Assembly (NCBI GenBank): GCA_038141525.1
Contig: JAYQIF010000004.1
Coordinates: 227,400-291,399, forward strand
DNA: 64,000 bases
Source of the DNA: BACL21 sp038141525
Lineage (GTDB): Bacteria > Bacteroidota > Bacteroidia > Flavobacteriales > Flavobacteriaceae
Reading direction: 5' to 3'
The notes under the pieces are model-generated. The model did not search any database. It worked only from the letters and a program-made list of their open reading frames with translations, and had not been told where the DNA came from. This document shows, in pieces, positions 42,602-52,337 of the stretch. Every line of letters starts with the position of its first letter. Positions within the stretch are counted from its first letter, which is position 1. The position numbers were made by a program, and so were the translations under genes.

Positions 42602-43976
42602 ATGAAAAACTACAAAGTATTTCTTCGTGTTGCCGCTCTTCTATTACTGGTGCTTATTGTCTATAATTGTTCACAAAAAAGACAAAGACTCAAAAATTAC
42701 CTCTGTTGAGGATCAAACTCACTTTCTAAACCCACCTATACCCGAATTAGACATCCCGTACCATCATTACACGGTCAATCCATCTGAGGCATTGATTATA
42801 AGTACGCCCTCGGGAGCCGAGATTGTAGTGCCCGAAAATGCCTTTTTAGATGCCGATGGCAACATCGTCACAGAAAACGTTGAAATCAGCTATAGAGACT
42901 TCTATCACCCTTTAGAATTTTATTTGGCTGGGATTCCGATGACCTATAACCAAAATGGAATTGACCAGGTCTTTGAATCCGCTGGCATGATTGAAATTAC
43001 CGCTTCTGCAGATGGTCAGCCCTTATTCACTAATCCTGATAGCAAAATTTCTGTAGACTTGATGAGCTGGTCAAAATCAACTGAGTTTAATTTATATGAT
43101 TTGGATCCCGAAACTGGACAATGGATTGATCGCGGTAAAGACAGTATAAGTGTCATCAATAAAGAGTCGGAGTTAATGGGCTTACCTCCCATTCCGGCTA
43201 TGCCGAAAGTAGCCACACCCTACTCCTTTAAAATAAAGGACGATACAAATAATTTTCCTGAAATCAGTGATTACGAGCATGTGTTTTTTGAGCCCATGGA
43301 TTACGATAATTGTAATTTGACTAATGCCACCGAAATGAAAGTAAATCTTTTACAAAATGGCGTTTTTGAAGTGATCACCATTATTGATGCTTATGGGATA
43401 AGACAAGAAAACCGATGTCTTTGTTATTTAGCCTTTGAGGAAGGCGTAGAATACGATAATGCCCTTAAAATTTATCAAGAGAAGTACGCAGACCTATTAA
43501 ATAATCGTAAAGCCGTATTGGCCGATATCAATGCGCAATGGGATTTTTATTACGACGTGATCAACACTCATCGCAAAGCACAAATAAGAAATATGGACGG
43601 TGAAGAAAAAATCCTGCGCACCTTAACGGTAAATAATTTTGGGTTTATTAATTGTGACTTTCCCCGTGACTACCCTCAAGGCGGCATACTTTATGCCAAT
43701 TTTGTTGATCAAGACAATAATGCACTGTCTTTTAATGAGGTAGTCCTTATTCAGGATAATTCGAATACTTTGTTTCGCTATCAAAAGGAAATTAAATACG
43801 ATCCAAATAAAGAAAATGTCCTATGGGGCGTAACCAAAGACCACGTAATGGGTTATTTAACTAAAGAGGACTTCTTATCCATAGAAAGCTCAAAGAAAGC
43901 CCAAACCATTGCGATGCGAACTATCAATACCAAAGGTTTGTTGTATGAGGATTTAATGGAGGTGTTGTTTGAGTGA
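42602..43976 (+). CDS. Large lipoprotein with ZU5-like beta domain
   Basis: The corrected product is about 457 residues. The N-terminus is a signal peptide with lipobox (LIVYNCSQKDK, Cys about residue 22). The domain that follows is common in Bacteroidota lipoproteins and resembles ZU5-like folds: IISTPSGAEIVVPENAFLDA, then VEISYRDFYHPLEFYLAGIP and FESAGMIEITASADG. The C-terminal half is not recognised. One extra A in the run at 42675-42680 splits the lipobox from the body. Function unknown; it is likely anchored in the envelope. Codon and base composition are closer to Region 1 than to the AT-rich block that follows. Confidence 0.75.
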
Positions 43977-44280
43977 TGTTATTGTTTATTGATTAATACG
44001 GTATTTTACTCAATAAATAAGGGATTAAACCAAAGAACAAATATAATATAGGATGACCTTTGAAGAAAGAGTTAATTAAACACAATGGAAGAGAACCAAA
44101 GAGGAAACCAACCAGCGGTTTTTTTTCCTTTTTTTCTTTCTTTTTACAACTCTAAGTATTCTTTTGGGTTTTCCTTTCTCCATTTTTCCAGTTCATATTT
44201 TTCAATTTCTCAATTCATGATTTTTATTCAATTAAATGAAAATTTAATAAATTTAAGCAATAACATTGAAATACTTCAGA
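43977..44280. other. AT-rich intergenic stretch at the left border of the accessory block
   Basis: Contains a pyrimidine-rich tract (44118-44150, mainly T) and no supported gene. A 70-residue reading across it is low-complexity and not credible. It marks the shift to lower GC. Confidence 0.5.
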
Positions 44281-44685
44281 ATGAACAATTACATTAAAAA
44301 GTTAGAGAATGACTACAACGAGGGGCTAATTACATTAAAAGAACTAGATAGAAAAAGAACTGAGTATAATAATCTCATTGTATCGGAAAAGGGGAAATTA
44401 GAAATGAATTCGAAACTGAGTATTGAAAACAAAATAGATGAAACTCAACAAAACGAAAAGTATAATAGTAGAGATTTAAATCTTATATATTTTGCAGTAA
44501 GTTGTTTTGTGAGCTTAATTTATATTACTAGTCAATATTCTTTTTATGTTTCTGATTTAGATGGTGTGCTGACATTCTTCATCCTTTGGACTGGAACATT
44601 GCTGCTACCATTACTGCCAACTATTATATTATTTTTTATTAATTATTTCATTCTAAAAAAGAGCGTAAATTTTTTCAATATTTGA
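44281..44685 (+). CDS. Small membrane protein with SHOCT-like N-terminus
   Basis: A 134-residue protein. The first 30 residues (KKLENDYNEGLITLKELDRK) look like a SHOCT motif, a short helical region found at the ends of bacterial membrane proteins. Two helices follow (LIYFAVSCFVSLIYITSQY and VLTFFILWTGTLLLPLLPTI plus IILFFINYFIL). I chose the ATG at 44281 over one 15 bases upstream because it begins directly at the conserved motif. It is convergent with the TerB-like gene. Function unknown. Confidence 0.6.
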   Translation: MNNYIKKLENDYNEGLITLKELDRKRTEYNNLIVSEKGKLEMNSKLSIENKIDETQQNEKYNSRDLNLIYFAVSCFVSLIYITSQYSFYVSDLDGVLTFFILWTGTLLLPLLPTIILFFINYFILKKSVNFFNI

Positions 44686-44754
44686 TGTGGTTCACGATAG
44701 TTTTGTTATCACTTTCATTCTTAGGAAGTAAATTATGATAACATGGCCCAAATC

Positions 44755-46038
44755 TTACCAATATTTACCAATTAAATCGGAAATTAAGGTCGGATCCAAA
44801 TCTGACTCGGCTATAACATTCATCACGAACATCATTTCCTCACTTGAAAATTGGCCATCGGCCCCTACTACATTCTGAATCAATCTTGAAAATTCTTCTT
44901 TTTGAGCCTGATTGAATTCTTTTATATTATCACAAGCCATATCACCGTCCATTTTGAACTTATTAAACTGATCTATTTCTATATCTAACTCCAATGAAGC
45001 GTCGGAGAGCACCTTATTTTCCTCATCTGTCATGCCATCGGAATTTGCGATTACTAAAAGAATATAAAAAATTGCATACCTTTTTTCAAGGGGAAGTTCA
45101 GCTAAAATTGATACTAATCTTTTCTTGATTTGGGTTTGAGGTAAGGAGATATCATTCATGTCAATACCCAACTTCTCTTTTATAATTTGATCAGTTTCTT
45201 CTTGGGTCATGCCGAATTTTTTAAATGGATCAATTCCCTCAACCAATTCTCGGTCGTATTCATATGAGGCATATAGGCCCTTAATTTCTGAATCCGACAT
45301 TCCAATACTTAGAGCAAAATTTATACTTCCATATAAAGATGAGGCCGCTGACAATAAGGTCCACTTATGTTCTGTTTCAAAAGGGTTCGATTGAACTGCA
45401 TATAACTTGCACAAATCCTCAACTGCTTTTTCAAGATTACACAATTGCTCATATATAAACCCATAGCGTTCAATTCGCGTTGAGATTTCATCTGTGGCCT
45501 CTTTTTTTGATACCGATTGATATTTATTTTTATACTCGTCTGCATGACTCCATGTCCATTCATGTTGGACTTCAATTGGATCCATGTCACGAGCACCATC
45601 TTTCATCATTTCAGCTCTAGTTTTAACTATATCAAACCAATACGGTACTGGGAATTCTTTGTCATTATCCGAATTCATATCATCCTCAAACTGTGAAAAT
45701 GCTTCTTCAATCTTATCCTCAAACGAAACTTCTTGATCTGAAGTTGCGCCATCACTCTCGGTAGATTCATTTTCACTCCCCTTTAAATTATTAAGCTCAC
45801 TCTTAGGCTTTTCTCCACCACGTAGCCAATTCGAATCAATATCCGTTTGAAATTTTATCTCATTCGATTCAATTTTATTATCGTCTGCAGTGATTTCTGG
45901 ATTGTCATTTTCATCATCTAAATCAATTTCGAGATTCTCAACTAAAGCGTTTTCATTAAGCTCATCTTCTTTATTTGAATCCACAGGTTGTTTTAAATTT
46001 CCATCTTTAAAAGAAGAATTAAATGTAAAACCATCCAT
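44755..46038 (-). CDS. TerB-like domain protein with acidic N-terminus
   Basis: A 427-residue protein. The first 130 residues are acidic and low-complexity, probably disordered. A helical middle follows, and the C-terminus (about 315-427) matches a TerB/DjlA-like bundle: RYAIFYILLVIANSDGMTDE and IQNVVGADGQFSSEE, with the paired acidic turns of this fold. TerB domains bind divalent metal and act in tellurite-resistance and conflict-linked systems. Its start lies inside the gene for the upstream small membrane protein (46-base overlap); either translation is coupled or an indel hides a fusion of a membrane N-terminus to TerB. Confidence 0.7.
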   Translation of the reverse strand: MDGFTFNSSFKDGNLKQPVDSNKEDELNENALVENLEIDLDDENDNPEITADDNKIESNEIKFQTDIDSNWLRGGEKPKSELNNLKGSENESTESDGATSDQEVSFEDKIEEAFSQFEDDMNSDNDKEFPVPYWFDIVKTRAEMMKDGARDMDPIEVQHEWTWSHADEYKNKYQSVSKKEATDEISTRIERYGFIYEQLCNLEKAVEDLCKLYAVQSNPFETEHKWTLLSAASSLYGSINFALSIGMSDSEIKGLYASYEYDRELVEGIDPFKKFGMTQEETDQIIKEKLGIDMNDISLPQTQIKKRLVSILAELPLEKRYAIFYILLVIANSDGMTDEENKVLSDASLELDIEIDQFNKFKMDGDMACDNIKEFNQAQKEEFSRLIQNVVGADGQFSSEEMMFVMNVIAESDLDPTLISDLIGKYW

Positions 46039-46319
46039 AATAGAGATAAAGCCAAGAAAAAGGCATTTACATCCTGAACTGCATCAAGTACAAAATTTAA
46101 TGGCGCCATTATCGCAGCAAAAATGGCTATTAAAGTTGATGTTTCTGTATTCCATTCAAACGAACGGGATCTTTTATAAACGGTTGAAGCAATAAGCCAT
46201 ATACCTGGGATCACAAGAATTATTAATAAATTTCCAACAATCATTCTCCCGAGATAGGCAGTTCCAGAAATTTTTGTTTTTTTAAAATCGAACCAATTAA
46301 TTTTTTTAGGTTTTTCCAT
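45993..46319 (-). CDS. Small membrane protein (possible N-terminus of the TerB-like protein)
   Basis: A 108-residue protein with three to four helices (IVGNLLIILVIPGIWLIAST, LIAIFAAIMAPLNFVLDAV, AFFLALSLLWMVLHLILLL). The start WFDFKKTKISGTAYLGRMI is similar to the 57-residue protein at 56114-56287. It overlaps the TerB-like gene by 46 bases in another frame. If the overlap is an indel, the two form one membrane-anchored TerB protein. Confidence 0.6.
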   Translation of the reverse strand: MEKPKKINWFDFKKTKISGTAYLGRMIVGNLLIILVIPGIWLIASTVYKRSRSFEWNTETSTLIAIFAAIMAPLNFVLDAVQDVNAFFLALSLLWMVLHLILLLKMEI

Positions 46320-46418
46320 AATTCTATGATTTTGACAATGTTTTTTTCATTATTTCGAACAACTCGATATTATACCCCTTCTAAGATTTCTTTTGGTTAA
46401 CAATTGTTTTCGATGTTG

Positions 46419-47420
46419 TCATCTATATATGATTATTTTGTTTTCGGAGGGGTTTATAGAATATTTTCCGAGTTTATTCAAAGTTGACATACCAAGTAAA
46501 AAGGGGGCATTTTCACTAGAAATCGAGGCAAATTCGACGTTATATAAAATTTCTGAGCCAATTTTTATCTTCGGAATAAGCCATATACTACCTTCAACTG
46601 ATTGCCCATCGGCAATGTTAAACCTCTGATGACGTAAAAAATTTAGTTGTTTTGAAATCAATTTGTCAGCAATTAATTGATCAATTACGTAAGAAGGAAC
46701 AGTGGTCATTGAAGCACCCGTATCTAGCATGAATTCATAACTTCTGCTGCCCATTTTCATACGGACAAAATGATGTTGTGCTCGATTTTCAAGGCTTATA
46801 CTTCTAGACGTAACGTAAGTAACAACTTCATTTTTGTATTGATTTATTTTTTGAGCCTTACTGGTATAATCTATTTGAGAAAAAGTCTTGATTAAGGCAT
46901 ATAACAGAAATATTCCTAGAAGGATCCAAAAAAGCCATTTGAGGTACTTGATTAACTTCTTACGGCGTCGTTGAGAATCGACTTCCGGTATAATTATTTC
47001 TCGGTTAATCACCGTCTTTCTCTTCATAGGGAGAATCAATTCTTGTTCCTCACCAACTATGAAATTTGTTTTTCCCGTTAACTCACCGAAAACTACACTT
47101 CCGTCTACCAAATGATTACTCAATTCAGGATCAAATATCCTCAAAGAAGAAATATTTTCATTGAAAAGAAACCCCTGAGTTGAGGGACTACTTTTTAATT
47201 TTATGGAAACGTTTTTAACATCGTTAAAACTAAGCCTTGAACTTTGCGCTGATTTTATATATGTGTCTTGAGAGCAAGACTGGACATTCTCTATGCCAAC
47301 TTTTAACAATTCAATCTTTTTACCTGAATCCTTTGTATTATTGGTTAAAGACTTGTACTTGGCATTAAAATTACCAGAGAAAAAATAGTTTTTCGTAAAA
47401 ATTAACGCAACCTGATCCAT
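46419..47420 (-). CDS. Membrane-anchored retropepsin-like aspartic protease
   Basis: A 333-residue protein. Residues 1-150 form an unknown, probably cytosolic domain. A basic stretch (RRRKKLIKYLK) precedes one helix (about 161-180), so the C-terminal domain should face the periplasm. That domain is retropepsin-like: YEFMLDTGASMTTVP contains the catalytic Asp (233), and the hydrophobic-hydrophobic-Gly end is seen in APFLLGMSTLNKL. Such single-domain aspartic proteases work as dimers. The start overlaps the stop of the preceding gene (TAATG). An exported protease next to a channel and TPR protein is unusual. The substrate is unknown. Confidence 0.8.
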   Translation of the reverse strand: MDQVALIFTKNYFFSGNFNAKYKSLTNNTKDSGKKIELLKVGIENVQSCSQDTYIKSAQSSRLSFNDVKNVSIKLKSSPSTQGFLFNENISSLRIFDPELSNHLVDGSVVFGELTGKTNFIVGEEQELILPMKRKTVINREIIIPEVDSQRRRKKLIKYLKWLFWILLGIFLLYALIKTFSQIDYTSKAQKINQYKNEVVTYVTSRSISLENRAQHHFVRMKMGSRSYEFMLDTGASMTTVPSYVIDQLIADKLISKQLNFLRHQRFNIADGQSVEGSIWLIPKIKIGSEILYNVEFASISSENAPFLLGMSTLNKLGKYSINPSENKIIIYR

Positions 47421-48383
47421 TACTCTTGTAATTTAATCCACTTAACAAGTGTACCATTCTTTAAGCTCTTTACGTCTGATTTAATCCTTATCTGATTAAA
47501 TGGTGGGTCGATAAAATTTTCAACAAGCTCTATTTTTTTGCCGGTGGATTGGAGCATTAGCCGTTCATAGTATATTTTAAAATTTGCATATTCTTCTGCT
47601 ATTAATTGCGTATTGATCTGTGATATTTTGTCATCATAAGATTTAAAAACCGGAGATAATAGGTAAAATATAATTGGGGAAAGAAAAAGCGAAACGACTA
47701 ATAATGTAAACAACCAAGCTTTAGGTAATTTCTCTGAGATTAATCGAATTTTAGTTACAAAAAAATTCGATTCTTGGATTTTTGTATTGACGATTTGATT
47801 TTTTTTATCGATCTGTTCTTCAATTTTGGCAAGACTTAATTCCTTTTCTTCCCGATATATCTCCTCTTGGTCTATTGAATACCTGTCAAACAACTTGTCG
47901 TCATAAATTTTTCTATAAAATTCTTCTTCAATGGCAATTCTTTCCTTGTTGCTAATCAAATCTAAAGTGCGATTAAAATCTTGTTTGAATTCTTTTTTAT
48001 AATTATCAAAATAAGGCTCCAATGCAGATTTAAACACATATACTTCTAGTGATTTGGATATAAAAACGGATAGAGCAATTATCAAAAGGCCTCTCTTTAA
48101 AACAAATAATATCACATTTAAAACCGAATCATACTTATTCAGCTCACCTTCTGATATTGAAAAGACTAGTCGATATATATTGATTAAAAAAAAATCCAAA
48201 GAAAATAGAAATTAGAACGCTCAAAAATACATTTTGTGTCGTATTTAAAATGGCATATTCAAATCCAAAGAATGTTAGGCCAACGGCAAGCATAATTAGG
48301 CCACAAAAAATATTCAACAGCCTTCTATCCGCCCGGACAAAAGCATAATCAAGACCAACTAAATATATTAACCATTTAGTCAT
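47420..48383 (-). CDS. DUF4407-like membrane and coiled-coil protein B
   Basis: The corrected protein is about 320 residues. It starts WLIYLVGLDYAFVRADRR and has two helices close together (LLNIFCGLIMLAVGLTFFGF and VFLSVLISIFFGF), a third and fourth later (VLKRGLLIIALSVFIS and AWLFTLLVVSLFLSPII), with a long charged coiled coil between (EKELSLAKIEEQIDKKNQIV). The layout resembles DUF4407, though less clearly than its neighbour. One extra base in the nine-A run at 48186-48194 breaks the frame. I chose the ATG at 48383, which follows the previous stop by two bases. The stop overlaps the protease start. Confidence 0.65.
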
Positions 48384-48384
48384 A

Positions 48385-49629
48385 TCAACTATCAATATAT
48401 TTTGATGGATCTTTCTTTATGTTTTCGGACTCTCTTGATTTCCACTCATCCAAAACCAACTCATTGAGGTCTGTTTGAGTTTGAAGTAATTTAATTTTTT
48501 CATTTATTAATTTTTCTGACTGATGATTAATTACCCGATCCCTTTGAACTCCATTCTTATCCTCAAAAAAGTCATATTTAACCTCAATTCCATTTTCTGC
48601 CTTAATCAATGCCTTTACATTATCATTCATAAAATCATATGGACTTTTAATTAACATCATTTTGAAAAAAATTGGTGTTAACTCTATTGCCATGAACAAT
48701 AATGTGATAAAGAGTGTAATCCAAAAGCCAGCTATTTCGTGGGCAATTTTAATTCTTTCCAAAAGCCCATTTAAACTGTCAGATGTAGCCTGTGCCTTAT
48801 CAATTCTCTGCTTCAAATCCTGTTGGTATTGATTTTTTTGAATTTCTAAAACTGATATTTTTTCTTTGTTTTCCTCCTGCAGATTAAGCCATATTTCTTT
48901 AAGATTATCCGCCCTCACTTTTTTGCGGCACTTTGAGGCCCAGGACCGACCTTACCCGTACCACATGTACCATCCCATTTCACATAAATAAAGTGATTCT
49001 GCTATAGTAAACTCTTCTTTTGCTCTTAAAACCTCAGACTTTAATTCTCTAATATCCGCATCAACCCTGTCTATTTCAGGTTGAATTTGATTTTCGGCAA
49101 TCTTCTTAGTTTCCAACATTAATAACTGCTGTTTTTCATAGAGTTTCACATTAATTTCAGTTTCAAACATTCTTAGTTCAACTGGCTTAGAAATCGTAAT
49201 TGCAATGATTATTCCCATTATAATCCTAGGTATCGCTCCCGTAAACTCACCCCATGTTATTGCTTCGGTTCCATCCCCTTTTCCAGTACTAGCTACAATG
49301 AAGCGATCAATATTAAAAATTATCAATCCCCAAATTATTCCAAATATTATTGAAATTAAAACCGTCATGATATCAGCAGATGATTCGACAGCGTTGAGGC
49401 CATTACTTGTGATTGCCGAAACTTTTGGCGAGAATATTACATAAAAGGCATAACCTCCAGCCATGGCAGCCATAAATCCCGTCGCACATACTATTCCTCC
49501 TAAAGTTGAGTATTTGACATGATCTGAGTACGTGGCCCTATTCAGAATATATGAATCGGCTCCAGCAGCCTTCCATAAAAGTCTCGTAATTAAATTGGGT
49601 TTTGGTGAAGTATAAAAGTCTCTTTTCAT
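48385..49629 (-). CDS. DUF4407-family membrane protein A
   Basis: The corrected protein is about 415 residues. Diagnostic features are the start (LLWKAAGADSYILNRATYSD), the helix pair with IIFNIDRFIVAST and a last helix (FWITLFITLLFMAIEL) after a coiled coil. After correction the middle reads CEMDGTCGTGKVGPGP, the Gly-rich DUF4407 motif. Two indels split it: one extra base near 48974-48980 and one A missing in the run at 48919-48924. Function of DUF4407 is unknown; members are found with TPR and secretion-like genes in Bacteroidota. It precedes its paralogue by one base. Confidence 0.75.
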
Positions 49630-49634
49630 TGTTT

Positions 49635-50030
49635 CTATGTATTAGGATGTATAGATTTTATTCTTAAGTTCTGTGATTTTAATGAAGTTGAATCAATTGA
49701 TTTTTTGAGATGAATGCTCAATGGCTTGATCGATTTCGCCAAATTTTGGCCCGGTAATCGATACGTGGTTTTACCTCTAGAAAAATTAACAGAATAAATT
49801 TTAGTTGTCTTGATGTCAACGGAAAAGAGTCCAATTGCAATGAATCGTATTTTTTTATCTTTTCTGTGGAATATATCCAACTCAGTTTCTGGAGGCATGA
49901 ATTTCAATACATATCCTGACCAATAAATATTTATAAATGAACCTATCGAACAATATGAAATGGTGGTTAAAGTTTGTCCAAAATGGTATACTTTAACTCG
50001 ATGTGTTTTTATGATTTTTGCTTTTTGCAT
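49635..50030 (-). CDS. Hypothetical protein, 131 residues
   Basis: Not recognised. Basic (many Lys), no signal peptide or clear helix; strand-rich middle (ELDIFHRKDKKIRFIAIGLF). It starts on the last base of the TPR gene (TAATG) and ends five bases before DUF4407 protein A, so it is certainly in the same transcript. It may be a cytosolic partner of the membrane proteins. Confidence 0.6.
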   Translation of the reverse strand: MQKAKIIKTHRVKVYHFGQTLTTISYCSIGSFINIYWSGYVLKFMPPETELDIFHRKDKKIRFIAIGLFSVDIKTTKIYSVNFSRGKTTYRLPGQNLAKSIKPLSIHLKKSIDSTSLKSQNLRIKSIHPNT

Positions 50031-52324
50031 TAATTAAAAAATTGTGATTCATTAATTGAGTCGGATTCTATTCCCCCATCAACTACATTCATTTTTACCC
50101 CACCAATTAAAGAATTTGCATTTATGTAGTAGTATTTACTTATTTTTTCAAATTCTACATCTGATAAAAATCCACCTTCAGTGATACCATCTCCCAGGGT
50201 TATTGAATTTGACCAATAATTTCCCTTATAAAACTGTATTTCATAAACTCCATCAGGTATTTTTTCAACAACTATTTTATCTCCTTTACGTACATATTGA
50301 GCTCGGACACGTTTATTAGTTCTTATATTCACTAAGCTAAATACTAAATCTTTTTCTCCAATAGAATTATCAAATGTGAAGGAGTTAAAGCCTGTGAAAA
50401 TTCCTGGCCCAAAATTTCTATTATAGGGCATAAATCCAGTTTCTGGTATACAAAATGTGTCTGTGAGCGCACAAGAATCCAAAATATCCCATTCGCAGGC
50501 GAGGTAATAATCTGAACAGAAACTATCATCTTCTAAAAATTGATACACTTTTCCTCGATAATAATATGACTTACCATTATCTGATGTTGAATTCAAATTG
50601 ATAGATTTTGAAAAATCATCAATGGCCTTTTGATTTAACCTACTATATTTTGATGTTTCACCGAGCCCCATATTGGCCAGTCCTCTCAAATAATAAGCAT
50701 ACCAATTAGCTGAATCTATAATTAAGGCCTCATCCAGATCATAAATCGCTTTTTGATATTCGCCTATCTTTAGATACATCTCAGCTCGGGCCAAATAAGA
50801 ATCAATGAATGAATTATCAACCTCTAAAGCCCTGTCATAATAGTCTGAAGCCTTGTCGTACTTTTCGGATAACGCATAATCGTTACCTTTTTCGTGATAG
50901 TAGCGAGCACTTCGATCGGCAGTACAGTTTTTTAGTAGTATTAGCAACAGAATTACTCCTAGAATGCCAAAGACCCATTTCCAGATTGAAAAATTTCGTT
51001 TTGAGCTTTTTGAAACCAGGTCATTTGATGAATCTGATTCCATAACGGATGATTCAAGCAATTCTTTTTGCTGCTGAGACACAGCCTCTTTTTTATTTCG
51101 AGGATTAACTCTTGAGGGTGAAATAATATGTGGTTTTACTTCCCGAGTTTTTATGTCCTCTTCAAATTTCACAAGGGGTTTTTCTTTTTCATTTTCTGAC
51201 TCAATTAACGCCTCATCATTTTTATGGGTTAGACTTGATAATGTCAACTCTGAATTATATGTGGCCCCTTGTTTTCGAAGTATTAATTCAAAATTCCCGG
51301 GGACATTAAATGAAACTTTTTTTTCCGCTTTTTTATCGAGCCACATATGGATACTTTCATTTGTGATTGACAAAAATGGGTCATCAGAATTATATTCATT
51401 TACAACTCCCTTAAAATTATCAATTGCAGAAAATGCATCGTTATACTTGGCAATAGAATGTCTTGCATCACGATCTTGAGCAATCATCCTGCCATCATTC
51501 TCTTCAATCTCATCCACATTTAATATTTGTTTATTTAATCCATGAACACGTTTATTAATGTCCTCACTAAAATGATGAATACCCATATTAACTGCTGATT
51601 CTTTAATACTTCTATTAATTTTAACAAAACCTTCTTTCTCTACATAGCCAATAACAAATAAATAACCCTGATACAGATAATGCCAATTTTCTTGTTCCAG
51701 TGAGTTAAAAGAACTATGATGGCCATTATCATAGATAATTTTATCAATTACGGCCTCTCCTGTTTTTCGATCGTTTACTGGGATAATGATACTTTCAGAG
51801 GGCGCTGAAAAGTATAATGGGGTTAAATTGAATTTATTTAAATCACGCTCATTAGATGAAATAGAATAAGCATCGATTACAAAATCAAAACCTCGAATCC
51901 ATTTGGGAGAGGTCATCTTGGGCGCATTCGATGGACTTAAAAATGCTCCTTTTTTCTCGGCCGAAGATTCAGAATAGATAATTCTAACAATGAGTGCGTC
52001 CTCATTTCTTGGAACTATCTTGATTTTAAATCCCTGACCAGACCAAAAATCGATTGATTCAGAGGACGAATATTCTTCTGTTAAATTAAAATCAAGATCA
52101 TTTCTTATTAATAGTTCCTTAAACCACTGAGATAAATCATCTTTTGTCGCAACTCTTAATAATTCCGGCTCAGAGGAAATAGAAAAATACCATTCAAAAG
52201 ATTGAAAATTTTCATCCAGTATTGTTTCGAATTCAGTGAGGAATTTAACTCCATAGAAATCAATTCCTCGTAGGTTTGGAAAGATTGATTTTAATACCGC
52301 GGGCAGCCCCTTTTTTTTATTAAT
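50030..52324 (-). CDS. TPR membrane protein with C-terminal beta domain shared with the secreted protein upstream
   Basis: An open reading frame of about 764 residues; the first part (before 51916) continues the same frame back to a TGA at 52325-52327, so the start is uncertain, perhaps the ATG at 52328 with an indel near the A run 52311-52318. Layout: an N-terminal region of unknown type, one helix (FGILGVILLLILL, basic before it, so N-in), TPR repeats (KGNDYALSEKYDKASDYYDR and AYYLRGLANMGLGE), and a C-terminal domain with DGVYEIQFYKGNYW. The C-terminal domain resembles the small secreted protein at 53454-53882. The TPR and C-terminal parts should lie in the periplasm. Confidence 0.7.
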   Translation of the reverse strand: MNKKKGLPAVLKSIFPNLRGIDFYGVKFLTEFETILDENFQSFEWYFSISSEPELLRVATKDDLSQWFKELLIRNDLDFNLTEEYSSSESIDFWSGQGFKIKIVPRNEDALIVRIIYSESSAEKKGAFLSPSNAPKMTSPKWIRGFDFVIDAYSISSNERDLNKFNLTPLYFSAPSESIIIPVNDRKTGEAVIDKIIYDNGHHSSFNSLEQENWHYLYQGYLFVIGYVEKEGFVKINRSIKESAVNMGIHHFSEDINKRVHGLNKQILNVDEIEENDGRMIAQDRDARHSIAKYNDAFSAIDNFKGVVNEYNSDDPFLSITNESIHMWLDKKAEKKVSFNVPGNFELILRKQGATYNSELTLSSLTHKNDEALIESENEKEKPLVKFEEDIKTREVKPHIISPSRVNPRNKKEAVSQQQKELLESSVMESDSSNDLVSKSSKRNFSIWKWVFGILGVILLLILLKNCTADRSARYYHEKGNDYALSEKYDKASDYYDRALEVDNSFIDSYLARAEMYLKIGEYQKAIYDLDEALIIDSANWYAYYLRGLANMGLGETSKYSRLNQKAIDDFSKSINLNSTSDNGKSYYYRGKVYQFLEDDSFCSDYYLACEWDILDSCALTDTFCIPETGFMPYNRNFGPGIFTGFNSFTFDNSIGEKDLVFSLVNIRTNKRVRAQYVRKGDKIVVEKIPDGVYEIQFYKGNYWSNSITLGDGITEGGFLSDVEFEKISKYYYINANSLIGGVKMNVVDGGIESDSINESQFFN

Positions 52325-52337
52325 TCATTGATTCCTA

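Noticed and set aside
44085..44297. 70-residue reading with Phe/Ser-rich sequence
   Set aside because: It comes from a pyrimidine-rich tract, overlaps the following gene start and has no family features.
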